A DNA stretch of 64,000 nucleotides from Ereboglobus luteus. Its GTDB lineage: Bacteria > Verrucomicrobiota > Verrucomicrobiia > Opitutales > Opitutaceae. How positions within the stretch are numbered: position 1 is the stretch's first letter; the number at the start of each line of letters is the position of its first letter. This document shows positions 44,968-54,386 of this stretch, one piece after another. The notes beneath the pieces were generated by a model that worked only from the letters and a program-made list of their open reading frames with translations, was not told the DNA's origin and did not search any database. The stretch is taken from NCBI RefSeq assembly GCF_003096195.1, contig NZ_CP023004.1, forward strand, positions 1,654,501 through 1,718,500, in the 5' to 3' direction. The translations under genes were made by a program, and so were the position numbers.

Positions 44968-45014
44968 GTGGAAAAACAAAGGCGCGGGGAAAGCCGTGCC
45001 TTCCCCGCGCCTTT
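44968..45014 (-). terminator. Rho-independent terminator of the oligogalacturonate-lyase-like gene
   Basis: A 14-bp perfect stem, AAAGGCGCGGGGAA (44978-44991) with 45001-45014, 9-nt loop. On the minus strand the stem is followed by GTTTTTCC. Confidence 0.78.
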
Positions 45015-45025
45015 GCGCATTTCGA

Positions 45026-45088
45026 GGCAGGGCGAACCGTCCCGGTGAGACGGGAATGTTGCGGCTCACCGGGACGGTTCGCCCTGCC
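45026..45088. repeat. Palindromic intergenic element, copy 2 (24-bp perfect arms)
   Basis: The arm 45026-45049 (GGCAGGGCGAACCGTCCCGG...) is the exact reverse complement of 45065-45088, enclosing a 15-nt loop ACGGGAATGTTGCGG. It shares flank and loop core CGGGAATGTTG with the element at 22137-22181. Confidence 0.85.
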
Positions 45089-45104
45089 AAAATATAATAG
45101 GATA

Positions 45105-46475
45105 TTATTCTTCCGGCAGCGCGACGACCATCAGGTTGAGGGCCTTGCCGTCGGTGAGCATGCCGGACTGGATGAGCACGCGCTTGCTATCCTTGCTCAC
45201 GATCGGGTGCGTGTGGTCGGGGCGCATTTTGTGGCCGGTGGTGAGCATCGTGCGTTTGCCGGTGGCGCGGTTGATCGCGTAAACACTGCCTTTGAAGGTG
45301 TCGCCGACCGCCCACTTGCCGTCGGGGGAGCCGTTGCTGTGCCAGAAGCCGCCGAGCTGGCCGTTGCCCATGTCCTCCTCGACCTGGCCGAGCAGCTTCA
45401 TCTCTTTTGTGCGGAGATTGATGACGGCGATGCCGGTCGGGTGCTCGCGAAGGTAGGGGAGGTGGCCCATGATGTTGAAGATGAGTTCATCGGGGCCGGC
45501 CACGGTTTCGTGCGTGATCCACTCGTCGTCGGTTTCGACGTAGATGGGGCGATTGTTGGAGCCGTCGGCGTTGCAGGCCCAGATGCGCTGCACGGCGTCG
45601 CCGGTGGTTTCGTGACAATAGATGATTTCACCGGGCGTCCACGGATTGGCCTGCAGATGGCCGAGACGGAAGGGGACTTTGATGACGTCGGTGATTTTGC
45701 CGGTGGCGATGTCGATCATCTTGATGCCGCAGTCGCCCTTGCCGGCCTCGGCGAAGCGTTTGCGGTTGGCTTCGCGGTCAACTTTCGGGTCGGTGTTGCT
45801 TTTGTCGATCTGGCGGGCGCCCTTGGAATCGCGCGCGGCGGCAGCCTGGCGCTGGCGCGCCTGCAGGTCGGGTTTTGCGTAGTTGACGCCCCAGTAGAGG
45901 CGCGTCTCGTCGGCGTCGAGCGCGAGGCCGCCGTCGCGCACATCATCGGGAAGCGTGACGACAATGCGCTCGTAGGTTTCGGGAGCTTTTAGTTCGCCGG
46001 CCATGCTGTCGGCAATGAGGTTGCCGATGTTGAGCTCGATGACTTGGAGGGGCCTCGGGGCTTCCAGCGTGGTCACCGATCCGGGCGGCAGGCGGCGCGG
46101 ACCACCGCGCGAATAGTAGAGTTTCATTTCCTTGCGCGAGAGGTTGATCGAGCCGGTGTTGGTGGCGGGATCACCGGTGAGCTGAATGATGTCGCCGGTG
46201 ATTTCGCTCACGACAAAAATCTGGCCGTTTTTGGCGCCGTCACGCGTGGAGCGGAAGATGATCCAGTTGCCGTCGGCCGTCCAGGTGTCGTGCGTCTGGT
46301 AGGGCTTGGCGTCGCTGAAGCTGGACGCGGTGAGCACGGTGAGCGTGGCTCCGGTGACGCGGTCGGTCATGGTGCGCATTTCCGACGGATAACGCTTGCC
46401 GACATTGGACGCGTCGAGCGCGGCGGGAACAATAAATGCGCAGAGCGCGGTGATGAGAAGGGTGCGTGTTTTCAT
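45105..46475 (-). CDS. Exported oligogalacturonate-lyase-like beta-propeller (PL22-type)
   Basis: 456 aa from the ATG at 46475. Signal peptide 1-22 (LLITALCAFIVPAALDA). The rest is a seven-bladed-type propeller with repeats such as THDTWTADGNWIIFRS, DGGLALDADETRLYWGV, GHLQANPWTPGEIIYCHET and GSPDGKWAVGD. The order of features fits oligogalacturonide lyase (PL22), which splits short pectin fragments; a His-x-His (DHTHP) near the C-terminus may contribute to the metal site. A generic WD40-like/TolB propeller is the alternative. It lies beside two Tat oxidoreductases in a likely plant-polysaccharide locus. Confidence 0.62.
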   Translation of the reverse strand: MKTRTLLITALCAFIVPAALDASNVGKRYPSEMRTMTDRVTGATLTVLTASSFSDAKPYQTHDTWTADGNWIIFRSTRDGAKNGQIFVVSEITGDIIQLTGDPATNTGSINLSRKEMKLYYSRGGPRRLPPGSVTTLEAPRPLQVIELNIGNLIADSMAGELKAPETYERIVVTLPDDVRDGGLALDADETRLYWGVNYAKPDLQARQRQAAAARDSKGARQIDKSNTDPKVDREANRKRFAEAGKGDCGIKMIDIATGKITDVIKVPFRLGHLQANPWTPGEIIYCHETTGDAVQRIWACNADGSNNRPIYVETDDEWITHETVAGPDELIFNIMGHLPYLREHPTGIAVINLRTKEMKLLGQVEEDMGNGQLGGFWHSNGSPDGKWAVGDTFKGSVYAINRATGKRTMLTTGHKMRPDHTHPIVSKDSKRVLIQSGMLTDGKALNLMVVALPEE

Positions 46476-46682
46476 TTTTGGTTTTGGGAAAGGTGCGGAT
46501 GACACAAAGACTGCGCAATTGATGCGCATTGTCGCCGAATGTTTTTAGTGGACTGTCAACTGGCCGGCCACGCGCTTGTCTTGAGGCGTGTTTCGCAAAA
46601 ATTCAGATGATGGATGGACAGCCACTGGTCGCCGCCTATTGTCCCCAACGCGATAAAGAAACGAACAACCCCCATCATCACC

Positions 46683-47993
46683 ATGACTGACTCTGTTAAT
46701 AATCTTTCAAGGCGAACTTTTTTGCAAACCGGCCTTGGCGCCGGCGCGGTTGCGTGGGCGAGCATTGCGTTTGGCGCAAAAAGCGTGTCCGGAAAAAACG
46801 CGTTGCCCGGGGCGCTTGAGCGCCAATCGGCCAGCACGCAGTTTCTGGAAAACGAGGTCGATGTCCTGGTTGTCGGCGGCGGCACGGCGGGGCATGTTGC
46901 GGCCATTCAGGCGGCGCGCGCCGGGGCGAAGACATTGCTTGTCGAGCGCTCGTCCATGCTTGGCGGAACCATGACGCTCGGCGGCGTGGCCTGGCCGGGC
47001 ATCTTTCACGCATGGGGCAAGCAGATCATCGGAGGGTTTGGCTGGGAGCTTGTTAAAAAGGCGGCCGAGTTTGACGGCGATCCCATCCCGGATTTCACGG
47101 TGCCCTACGAGGGCCGCAAACACTGGCAGCACCAGATCAGGATCAATCAACATTTATACGCGCTTCTCGCGGAGGAGGCGGTGCTGGGCGCGGGCGCGGA
47201 GCTTTGTTATTACGAGTTTCCCGCGGGCATCCGCGCGGAGCCGGACGGCTGGATTGTCGCCACCGCCGGGCCGGGTGTTTGCCGCACAATTCGCGCGCGC
47301 CAGCTCGTCGACGCCACCGGCGGCGCCGACATTGCGGGCATGGCCGGATTGGCGCGGCTCCGTGAAAATGAAACCCAGCCGGGCTCGATTTTATACAAGA
47401 CGGGGAGCGGCTTCATTCCCGGGCGCGACAAAACCCGCGCGATTTATGTCCATGGCGCGGACTCTTCGTCGGCGCTCACGCGAACACGCGACAACCAGCA
47501 GGCGCGGAGTTCCGTTTTGAAACGCCTGCGCGCGATCAAGGAAAAGACGCCGGAGAAGGCAAAGCTCACGCATTTGCAGCCGGAGGTGTCCATCCGCGAA
47601 AGCTGGAGAATCGACGCGGAATACAACGTGACCGTCGATGACTACCGCTCCGGGCGAAAATTCCCCGACGCGGTGTGCAACGCGTTTTACCCGGTTGACT
47701 TGCACACAAAAACTGGCGTGCGCCCCGAGCAGCTAAGCGAGGGAACCGTGCCGACAATTCCACGGCGCGCGTTGATACCGAAGGGCGGAAAAAACATTCT
47801 CGTCGCGGGCCGCTCGGTCGGCAGCGACCGGCTGGCCAATTCCGGCTTCCGAGTCCAGGCCCCGTGCATGGCGATGGGGCAGGCCGCCGGCGCAATCGCG
47901 GTTCTGGCCGCGAGGAAAAAATGCCAGCCGATTGACGTTCCCTTCGGGGAGGTTCGCGCGTTGCTCGAACAGCACGGCGCGATTGTTCCCTGA
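46683..47993 (+). CDS. Tat-exported FAD-dependent oxidoreductase
   Basis: 436 aa from the ATG at 46683. Twin-arginine signal at the N-terminus (LSRRTFLQTG followed by a hydrophobic Ala/Gly stretch). FAD-binding Rossmann motif VVGGGTAGHVAAIQAARAG (about 63-81), LLVERSSMLGGTMT, VDATGGADIAGMAG, and a C-terminal NILVAGRSVGSDRLANSGFRVQ-type FAD-contact region. Same superfamily (FAD_oxidored) as the broken gene at 42872-44889 but without its discoidin-like domain. Substrate unknown; probably a sugar-derived compound given the neighbours. Divergent from the propeller gene. Confidence 0.85.
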   Translation: MTDSVNNLSRRTFLQTGLGAGAVAWASIAFGAKSVSGKNALPGALERQSASTQFLENEVDVLVVGGGTAGHVAAIQAARAGAKTLLVERSSMLGGTMTLGGVAWPGIFHAWGKQIIGGFGWELVKKAAEFDGDPIPDFTVPYEGRKHWQHQIRINQHLYALLAEEAVLGAGAELCYYEFPAGIRAEPDGWIVATAGPGVCRTIRARQLVDATGGADIAGMAGLARLRENETQPGSILYKTGSGFIPGRDKTRAIYVHGADSSSALTRTRDNQQARSSVLKRLRAIKEKTPEKAKLTHLQPEVSIRESWRIDAEYNVTVDDYRSGRKFPDAVCNAFYPVDLHTKTGVRPEQLSEGTVPTIPRRALIPKGGKNILVAGRSVGSDRLANSGFRVQAPCMAMGQAAGAIAVLAARKKCQPIDVPFGEVRALLEQHGAIVP

Positions 47994-48000
47994 GCCGCGC

Positions 48001-49368
48001 TCAGGCGAGGTGGCCGTAGAGCGAGCTCACCGTGGCGCGCTCGATGCGGAACGGCACGAGCTGCCCGACGCGGTGCGGCTGTGTGTCGAATATCGCGACG
48101 CGGTTGCCGCGCGTGCGGCCGGTGAAGTGGAGACCGGTCTTGTCGCGCCCCTCGACGAGCACCTCCTGCACGGTGCCGACAAGCGACTCGTTTCGGCGGA
48201 GGGAATTGCGGTGCAGGATGTCGAGCAGGATTTGGTTGCGATGCTCCTTCACCTCGTCGGGAACCTGGTCGGCGAGCGCGGCGGCGGGCGTGCCCGTGCG
48301 TATCGAATATTTGAATACATAGGCCATGTCATAATTGCATGCCTCGAAGAGCTCGCGCGTTTGCTCGAAATCCTCGTCCGTTTCGCCGGGGAAGCCGACG
48401 ATCACGTCGGTCGAAAAATAAATATCGGGGTTCGCCGCGCGCAGTGAATCGACGATTTCCTTGTAGCGCGCGGGTGAGTAAGGCCGGTTCATCGCCTTGA
48501 GGATGCGCTCGCTGCCCGATTGCATGGGCAGGTGCACTTGCTCGCAAAGTTTCGGCATGCGGCCCGGCGCGAAGGCGTCGACCAGGTCCTGCTTGAACCC
48601 GCGCGGATGCGGCGAGGTGAAGCGGATGCGCTCGATGCCGTCGACGGCGTGCACGCGCTCGAGCAGTTGCACGAAGGGCGAAATGCCGCCGGTGTGCGTG
48701 TAATCGCGCCGCCCGTAGCTCGTCACAATCTGGCCGAGCAGTGTGATCTCGCGCACGCCGCGCTCCGCAAGCCGCCGGCATTCCTCCACGATGTCGTCCA
48801 TCGGGCGCGAGCGTTCGTCGCCGCGCGTTTTTGGCACGATGCAAAACGCGCAATCCATGTTGCAGCCCTGCTGGATCGAGACGAACGCGCTCACTTGTTT
48901 TTCGCCGGCTTCGTCCGAGTCAAACACGCGGTGATCCTTGATCGTGTTCTGGGAGCCGGCCTCCTCGGCAATGTCCACGATGGTTTCGCCGACGGGCAGG
49001 CCCGCTTCGCGCGCGGCGCGGATGTTGTCGAGATAACCGGGCACCTGGTGAAACTTTTGCGTGCCGATGACCAGGTCGACGTCGGGCAGTTTGTCGAGCA
49101 GCGCGGCGCCGCGGTTCTGCGCCATGCAGCCGAGGATGCCGAGGACGAAGTCGGGATTGCGGCGCTTGCGGCCCCGCATGTAGGACGCCTTGCCGATGGC
49201 TTTCTGCTCGGCGGCGTCGCGCACGCTGCACGTGTTCAGCAGCATGATGTCGCACTCGTCCTCGCTCCGCACGATGCGGTAGCCCCGGGCGCGCAACATC
49301 GCCGCGACCGCCTCGCTGTCGCGCTCGTTCATCTGGCATCCGTATGTCTTGATGTAAACCCGGTTCAT
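48001..49368 (-). CDS. miaB: tRNA-2-methylthio-N6-dimethylallyladenosine synthase (MiaB)
   Basis: 455 aa, full length. Methylthiolates i6A37 in tRNAs reading UNN codons (EC 2.8.4.3). The auxiliary cluster ligands are Cys11 (YGCQMNERD), Cys47 (NTCSVR) and Cys81 (LGCMAQ). The radical SAM cluster ligands are Cys169, Cys173 and Cys176 in GCNMDCAFC. The C-terminal about 60 residues are the TRAM domain. The QMNERDSE signature separates it from RimO. It converges on the oxidoreductase gene, 7 bp apart. Confidence 0.96.
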   Translation of the reverse strand: MNRVYIKTYGCQMNERDSEAVAAMLRARGYRIVRSEDECDIMLLNTCSVRDAAEQKAIGKASYMRGRKRRNPDFVLGILGCMAQNRGAALLDKLPDVDLVIGTQKFHQVPGYLDNIRAAREAGLPVGETIVDIAEEAGSQNTIKDHRVFDSDEAGEKQVSAFVSIQQGCNMDCAFCIVPKTRGDERSRPMDDIVEECRRLAERGVREITLLGQIVTSYGRRDYTHTGGISPFVQLLERVHAVDGIERIRFTSPHPRGFKQDLVDAFAPGRMPKLCEQVHLPMQSGSERILKAMNRPYSPARYKEIVDSLRAANPDIYFSTDVIVGFPGETDEDFEQTRELFEACNYDMAYVFKYSIRTGTPAAALADQVPDEVKEHRNQILLDILHRNSLRRNESLVGTVQEVLVEGRDKTGLHFTGRTRGNRVAIFDTQPHRVGQLVPFRIERATVSSLYGHLA

Positions 49369-49590
49369 CTTTTTTGCGCGCTGTTATGCGCGAATTGAGG
49401 GTGAATGAACAGACGCAAGGGGCCGTGTTCGTCAAACGGGAAAGCGCGGTTATTTGCGCGTTTGTCGCGCTATTTTGCCGCCGCATCAATCCACGCTTTG
49501 TGTTTTTCCAACTGTTGCGCAGCCTTGCATCGGCTGGTTTTTCGGGCGTGACTCTCCGCTTTGCCAGCACTTCATATCTCACACTTTCGC

Positions 49591-52500
49591 ATGTCACAGC
49601 CCTCGAGCAGCCTGAACCTATTTCGCACCCGCCGTTTTTTGCCGCTTTTTGTCGTGCAATTTTTCGGGGCGTTTAACGACAATTTTTTCAAGAACGCCTT
49701 TGCCATTCTCGCCACGTTTCACTTCGCGGTGACGCACGACTGGAATGTCGCCGTGGTCACGCAGATCATCGCGGCGTTGTTCGCGCTGCCGTATTTTTTG
49801 TTCTCGGCGTTCGCGGGGCAGTTGTCGGACAAACTCGAGAAGTCGCGGCTGGTGCGCATCAACAAGCTGTGTGAAATCGTGATCGTGGCCTTCGGCTCGG
49901 CGGCGCTGATCATGGGCGTGGCGTGGATGCTGTTTGCGACGATTTTTCTGCTGGCGGTGCAATCGACTTTTTTCGGACCGCTCAAATACAGTTTGCTGCC
50001 GCACCATTTGCGGGAGAGCGAGCTGGTGGGCGGCAACGCGATTTTTGAGGCGGCCACGTATGTCGCCATCATCGGCGGGACGCTTCTCGGCGGCGTGCTG
50101 ATCATGGTGAAGGGCGGCGCGTATATCGTGAGCGCCGGGCTGGTCGTCTGCGCGCTGGTGGGCTGGGGGGCGAGCCATTTTGTGCCTCAGGCGCCCTCGG
50201 AAACGCCCGACCTGAAAATCAACCGCAACATTCTCACGGCAACGCGCGACCTGATCGTTTTCACGTCGCGTCGGCGGCGGATTTTTTTGGCGATCCTGGG
50301 CATCTCGTGGTTCTGGCTCATCGGCGCGTTCTGGATCAACCTCACGCTGCCGTTTGTGAAGACGCAGTTGCACTCGGACAACCACACGGTGACGGCGATG
50401 CTGATTATCTTCGCCGTGGGCGTGGGCGCGGGGTCGATGTTTTGCAACCGCCTGCTCGGCGGAAAGCCGTCCGCGACCTACGTGCCGCTGGCGGGGCTGG
50501 CGATCTCGGTTTTCATGGTGCACGCGGCGCTGCTGACCGCGGGAATCGGCGACCGGTATGTGACGGAGACGTTTACGTTTTTCTCGTTCACGGGCCTTTG
50601 GCTTTGCGTGGATTTGCTGGGCGTGGCGATTTGCGGCGGCATATTCAGCGTGCCGTTGTATGCGCTGATGCAGCTGTGGTCGCCGCCCGCGTATCGCTCG
50701 CGCATCATCGCGGCGAACAACGTGATCAACGCGCTTTTCATGGCCGTGGTGGCGGTGGTGTGCGCCGTGCTGTTTGAACTGGGCGCGACCCCGACGATGC
50801 TGATCATGCTGCTGGCGATCATCAACGCCGTGATCGCGATCTACATCATCGCGCTGGTGCCGGAGGCGGTGCTGCACACGTTTTTGCGCTGGCTGCTCAA
50901 GGTGTGGTTCAAGGTCGAGGTGCGCGGAATGGAGCATTTCGACGAGGCGGGCAAGCGGCGCGTGATCATCGCCAACCACACGTCGTTTCTCGACTCGGTG
51001 CTGCTGACGGCGTTCCTTCCGGTGCGGCCGACGTTTGCGATCAGCCCCGACTGGGCGGCGCGCTGGTGGCTGAAACCGTTTTTACGACTGGTGAATGTTT
51101 ACCCGGTCGATCCCACGAAACCGATGGCGATCAAGGCGCTCACCGCGCTCGCGCGCACGGGCGTGCCGATCGCGATTTTCCCCGAAGGGCGGCTCACGGT
51201 GACGGGCGGAATCATGAAGGTTTACGAGGGGCCGGGATTGATCGCGGACAAGGCCAACGCGGACTTGATCCCCGTGCAGATCGACGGCGCGATGCACACG
51301 ATCTTCTCGCGCATGCGCGGAAAGTTCCGCCGCCGTTGGTTCCCGAAGATCACCATCAGCATTTTGCCGCCGCGCAAATTTCACCCGCCCGAGGGGCTTC
51401 ACGGCCGCGACGGTCGCGCGCACATGGCGCGCGAGCTCTACGACATCCTCGTGCAGATCAACGTCGCGACGGCGGATTGCGGGCGCACGCTCTTCCGCAG
51501 CGTGATCGAGGCGGCGCTGCGCCACGGGCACAAGGTGCCGATTCTCGACGACACGAATTTCAGGCCGATCAGCTACCGGAAGCTGCTCGCGGCGAGTTTG
51601 TTTCTCGGCCGGAAAATGTGCGCCGGCACGAAGGCGGGCGACCCGATCGGCCTCTTGATCGCGACCAGCTCCGCGGCGGTGTGCGCGTTTTTCGGCGTGC
51701 AGTCGATGGGGCGCGTGTGCGCGATGCTCAACTACTCGGCGGGCCCGGCGAGCATCAAGGCGGCGTGCGAGTGCGCGCGGATTCGCGTGGTGTGGACCGC
51801 GCGCAAATTCATCGAGGTTGGAAAACTGCAGCACCTGGTTGACGCGATGCTCGAGTGCGGCGTCGAAGTGCGCTACCTCGAGGACGCGGCGAAGCGCAAT
51901 TTCGGCGACTACCTGCGACTGCCGTTTTACCTGCGCGCCGCGCGCTGGGTGGCCACGAGCCGCGAGCGCCGCGCGGCGGAGGAATTGTTTGCGCGCAACC
52001 ATTCGGGAAATGTTTACCAGACCGGCAGGACCACGCCGCCGATGCCGGTGCCGCCCGTTGCGTCAAGCGGCGCCGCAGACGCCCCCGCGCTGAGCGGCGC
52101 GGCGGCGCGACGCCAGCGGCTTTACGACATGCTCGCGAACGCGCGCTCGCGGCTGGTGAAGACGATCGAGCGGTTTTCGCGCTACGACGAATCCGTGCTC
52201 GCGGACAAGCCCGCCGTCATCCTGTTCACCTCGGGCTCGTCGGGCACGCCGAAGGGCGTCGTGCTTTCGCATCGCAACCTGATTTCGAATTACCAGCAGT
52301 TGCTCGCCGGCGTGGACATCACAAGCTCCGACCGCTTTTTCAGCGCCCTGCCGATCTTTCACGCGTTCGGGCTGACGGGCGGCGTGGTCGCGCCGATCCT
52401 GAACGGAACGCCCACGTTCATGTATCCGACGCCGCTGCACTACGGCATCATTCCGGAAATGATCTACCAGACAAACGCGACGCTCATTTTCGGCACGAAC

Positions 52501-53247
52501 ACATTTCTCGCCGGCTACGCGCGCCGCGCGCATCCCTACGACCTGTTCTCCGTGCGCTACATCGTGAGCGGCGCGGAAAAGCTGAAGGCCGAGGTGCGGC
52601 AGTTTTACTCGGAGCAATTTGGCGCGCGCATTTTCGAGGCCTACGGCTCGACCGAGGCGTCGCCCGGCATTTGCCTGAACACGCCCATGTATAACCGCCC
52701 CGGCTCCGTGGGCATGTTCCTGCCCGGCCTGGAATGGCGGCTCGATCCCGTGCCCGGCATCGAGCACGGCGGTCGCCTCTGGGTGCGCGGACCGAACGTG
52801 ATGCTCGGTTATCTGCTTGTGGAAAATCCCGGCGTGCTCGTGCCGCCGCCCGGCGGCTGGTATGACACGGGAGACATCGTGGACGTGGACGACGAAGGTT
52901 ACGTCACGATCATCGGCCGCGCAAAACGCTTTGCAAAAATCGCCGGCGAAATGGTGTCGCTCGCGGCGGTCGAGGAGCTCGCCTCGGCGACCTGGCCGGA
53001 GGCGCTGCACGCGGCGATCTCGCGCAACCATCCGCAGAAAGGCGAGGAGATCGTGCTCGTGACGGACCAGAAAAACCCGCAACGCTCCGAGCTTCTCGCC
53101 AAGGCGAAGGAAAAGGGGCTGGACGAGTTGCAAGTGCCGCGCGTGCTGATTGAGCGCGACGTGCCCGTGCTCGGCTCCGGCAAACCGGACTACCTGACGC
53201 TTGAAAAAGAGCTGCGCGAACCGGCGGAGGCGAGTGCCGCGCAATAA
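49591..53247 (+). CDS. LplT-PlsC-acyl-ACP synthetase triple fusion (acyl-[ACP]-phospholipid acyltransferase)
   Basis: 1218 aa. Domain 1 (about 10-430): twelve-helix MFS-type lysophospholipid flippase (FGAFNDNFFKNAF is the LplT signature). Domain 2 (about 440-640): PlsC acyltransferase with H463-x4-D468 (NHTSFLD) and FPEGRLTVTGG. Domain 3 (about 660-1210): AMP-forming acyl-ACP synthetase with FTSGSSGTPKG (880-889), YGSTEASPG and YDTGDIVDVDDEGYVTIIGR. E. coli splits these as LplT plus Aas for lysophospholipid repair; the fused form is known elsewhere. Inner membrane. Confidence 0.92.
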   Translation: MSQPSSSLNLFRTRRFLPLFVVQFFGAFNDNFFKNAFAILATFHFAVTHDWNVAVVTQIIAALFALPYFLFSAFAGQLSDKLEKSRLVRINKLCEIVIVAFGSAALIMGVAWMLFATIFLLAVQSTFFGPLKYSLLPHHLRESELVGGNAIFEAATYVAIIGGTLLGGVLIMVKGGAYIVSAGLVVCALVGWGASHFVPQAPSETPDLKINRNILTATRDLIVFTSRRRRIFLAILGISWFWLIGAFWINLTLPFVKTQLHSDNHTVTAMLIIFAVGVGAGSMFCNRLLGGKPSATYVPLAGLAISVFMVHAALLTAGIGDRYVTETFTFFSFTGLWLCVDLLGVAICGGIFSVPLYALMQLWSPPAYRSRIIAANNVINALFMAVVAVVCAVLFELGATPTMLIMLLAIINAVIAIYIIALVPEAVLHTFLRWLLKVWFKVEVRGMEHFDEAGKRRVIIANHTSFLDSVLLTAFLPVRPTFAISPDWAARWWLKPFLRLVNVYPVDPTKPMAIKALTALARTGVPIAIFPEGRLTVTGGIMKVYEGPGLIADKANADLIPVQIDGAMHTIFSRMRGKFRRRWFPKITISILPPRKFHPPEGLHGRDGRAHMARELYDILVQINVATADCGRTLFRSVIEAALRHGHKVPILDDTNFRPISYRKLLAASLFLGRKMCAGTKAGDPIGLLIATSSAAVCAFFGVQSMGRVCAMLNYSAGPASIKAACECARIRVVWTARKFIEVGKLQHLVDAMLECGVEVRYLEDAAKRNFGDYLRLPFYLRAARWVATSRERRAAEELFARNHSGNVYQTGRTTPPMPVPPVASSGAADAPALSGAAARRQRLYDMLANARSRLVKTIERFSRYDESVLADKPAVILFTSGSSGTPKGVVLSHRNLISNYQQLLAGVDITSSDRFFSALPIFHAFGLTGGVVAPILNGTPTFMYPTPLHYGIIPEMIYQTNATLIFGTNTFLAGYARRAHPYDLFSVRYIVSGAEKLKAEVRQFYSEQFGARIFEAYGSTEASPGICLNTPMYNRPGSVGMFLPGLEWRLDPVPGIEHGGRLWVRGPNVMLGYLLVENPGVLVPPPGGWYDTGDIVDVDDEGYVTIIGRAKRFAKIAGEMVSLAAVEELASATWPEALHAAISRNHPQKGEEIVLVTDQKNPQRSELLAKAKEKGLDELQVPRVLIERDVPVLGSGKPDYLTLEKELREPAEASAAQ

Positions 53248-53339
53248 CCGCCGAACCGCCTTCCCCGTGTGAAATAATAAACCGAAAAAGCTCGTCACCG
53301 CTTTATTGAATTGGCCGCATCTTGGAAATCTCCCCCTTC

Positions 53340-54281
53340 ATGAAAAAACCTCACACCTCCCCCGGCGGTCGCACGTTCCGCCTTCGTATTATGGCGCTGG
53401 TTGCCGTTGTGATTTGTTTCAACGCCGCAACCGCCTTTGCATTGGAAACGGGGCCGGGCGAATATCGGCACGAGGACCGCGAAACCGGCAAGACGCTCAC
53501 CGTGTGGTATTACAAGCCGGCGGATTTCGACGCGCGGACTCCGGTTGTGATCATCATGCACGGGATGGGGCGCAACGGGAAAAGTTATCGCGATTCGTGG
53601 GCGCGCCACGCGCAGGCAAAAAACTTCATGCTTCTGGTGCCCGAGTTTTCCAAGAAGGACTTCCCCGGCAGCGAGGCCTATAATCTCGGCAACTACATGC
53701 TGCCCGACAAGCGGGTCAGTCCGAAGTCGAAGTGGAGCTACACAATCATTGAAAGAATCTTTGATGATTTCAAAACCCGCCGCGAAAAAACCGATGTCCG
53801 AAAATACTACCTCTACGGGCACAGTGCCGGCGCGCAATTTGTCCATCGCCTGCTGCTGCTGCTGCCCGAGGCCCGCGTGCAGCTCGCCGTCAGCGCCAAT
53901 GCCGGTTTCTACACCATGCCTGATTTCACGAAGGAATGGCCCTACGGCATCAAGGACACGAACCTTCCCAAGGATTCGCTTCGCCAATACCTGGCTGTGC
54001 CGATGGTGGTTCTGCTCGGCGAGAAGGACAACGATCCCAACCATTCCAGCCTTCCGCGCGCCCCCCAGGCCTACGAGCAGGGCGACAACCGTTTCGCGCG
54101 TGGAAACTACTTTTTCGACTTCTGCCAAAACGCCGCGAAAAAAAGCGACATTCCGTTTAATTGGAAAAGGCAAACCGTCCCCGGCGCCGGTCACAGCAAC
54201 AAGTTGATGTCCGTTGCCGCCGTGGAACTCTTTGCCGCCGACATGGCCGCCGACAAAGCCGCTGCGGCAAAAGCGAAATAG
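53340..54281 (+). CDS. Exported alpha/beta hydrolase (polyester/PHB-depolymerase-like)
   Basis: 313 aa from the ATG at 53340; an in-frame TTG at 53322 is an alternative. Signal peptide within 18-35 (IMALVAVVICFNAATAFA). Alpha/beta-hydrolase core: VVIIMHGMGRNGKSY (oxyanion loop), nucleophile Ser162 in YGHSAGAQF, an Asp in the GEKDND turn and a late His in VPGAGHSNKL. The pattern fits secreted esterases of the LpqC/PHB-depolymerase type. Substrate unknown. Lies alone between the triple fusion and a convergent PP2C gene. Confidence 0.8.
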   Translation: MKKPHTSPGGRTFRLRIMALVAVVICFNAATAFALETGPGEYRHEDRETGKTLTVWYYKPADFDARTPVVIIMHGMGRNGKSYRDSWARHAQAKNFMLLVPEFSKKDFPGSEAYNLGNYMLPDKRVSPKSKWSYTIIERIFDDFKTRREKTDVRKYYLYGHSAGAQFVHRLLLLLPEARVQLAVSANAGFYTMPDFTKEWPYGIKDTNLPKDSLRQYLAVPMVVLLGEKDNDPNHSSLPRAPQAYEQGDNRFARGNYFFDFCQNAAKKSDIPFNWKRQTVPGAGHSNKLMSVAAVELFAADMAADKAAAAKAK

Positions 54282-54386
54282 ATCCCGTGCGTTGACGGTG
54301 GGGCGCGCGTGCCGTGTGCGCCGGAAGTGACGGAAATCGACAACCAATCCGCGGCGGCCTCGGCGAGACCGCCCTACCGAAACAGC

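Noticed and set aside
54297-54386. Further palindromic element copies near 54.3 kb
   Set aside because: Fragments such as GGCGGCCTCGGCGAGACCGCC look related to interspersed hairpins, but the arms are imperfect and too short to define an element from one copy.
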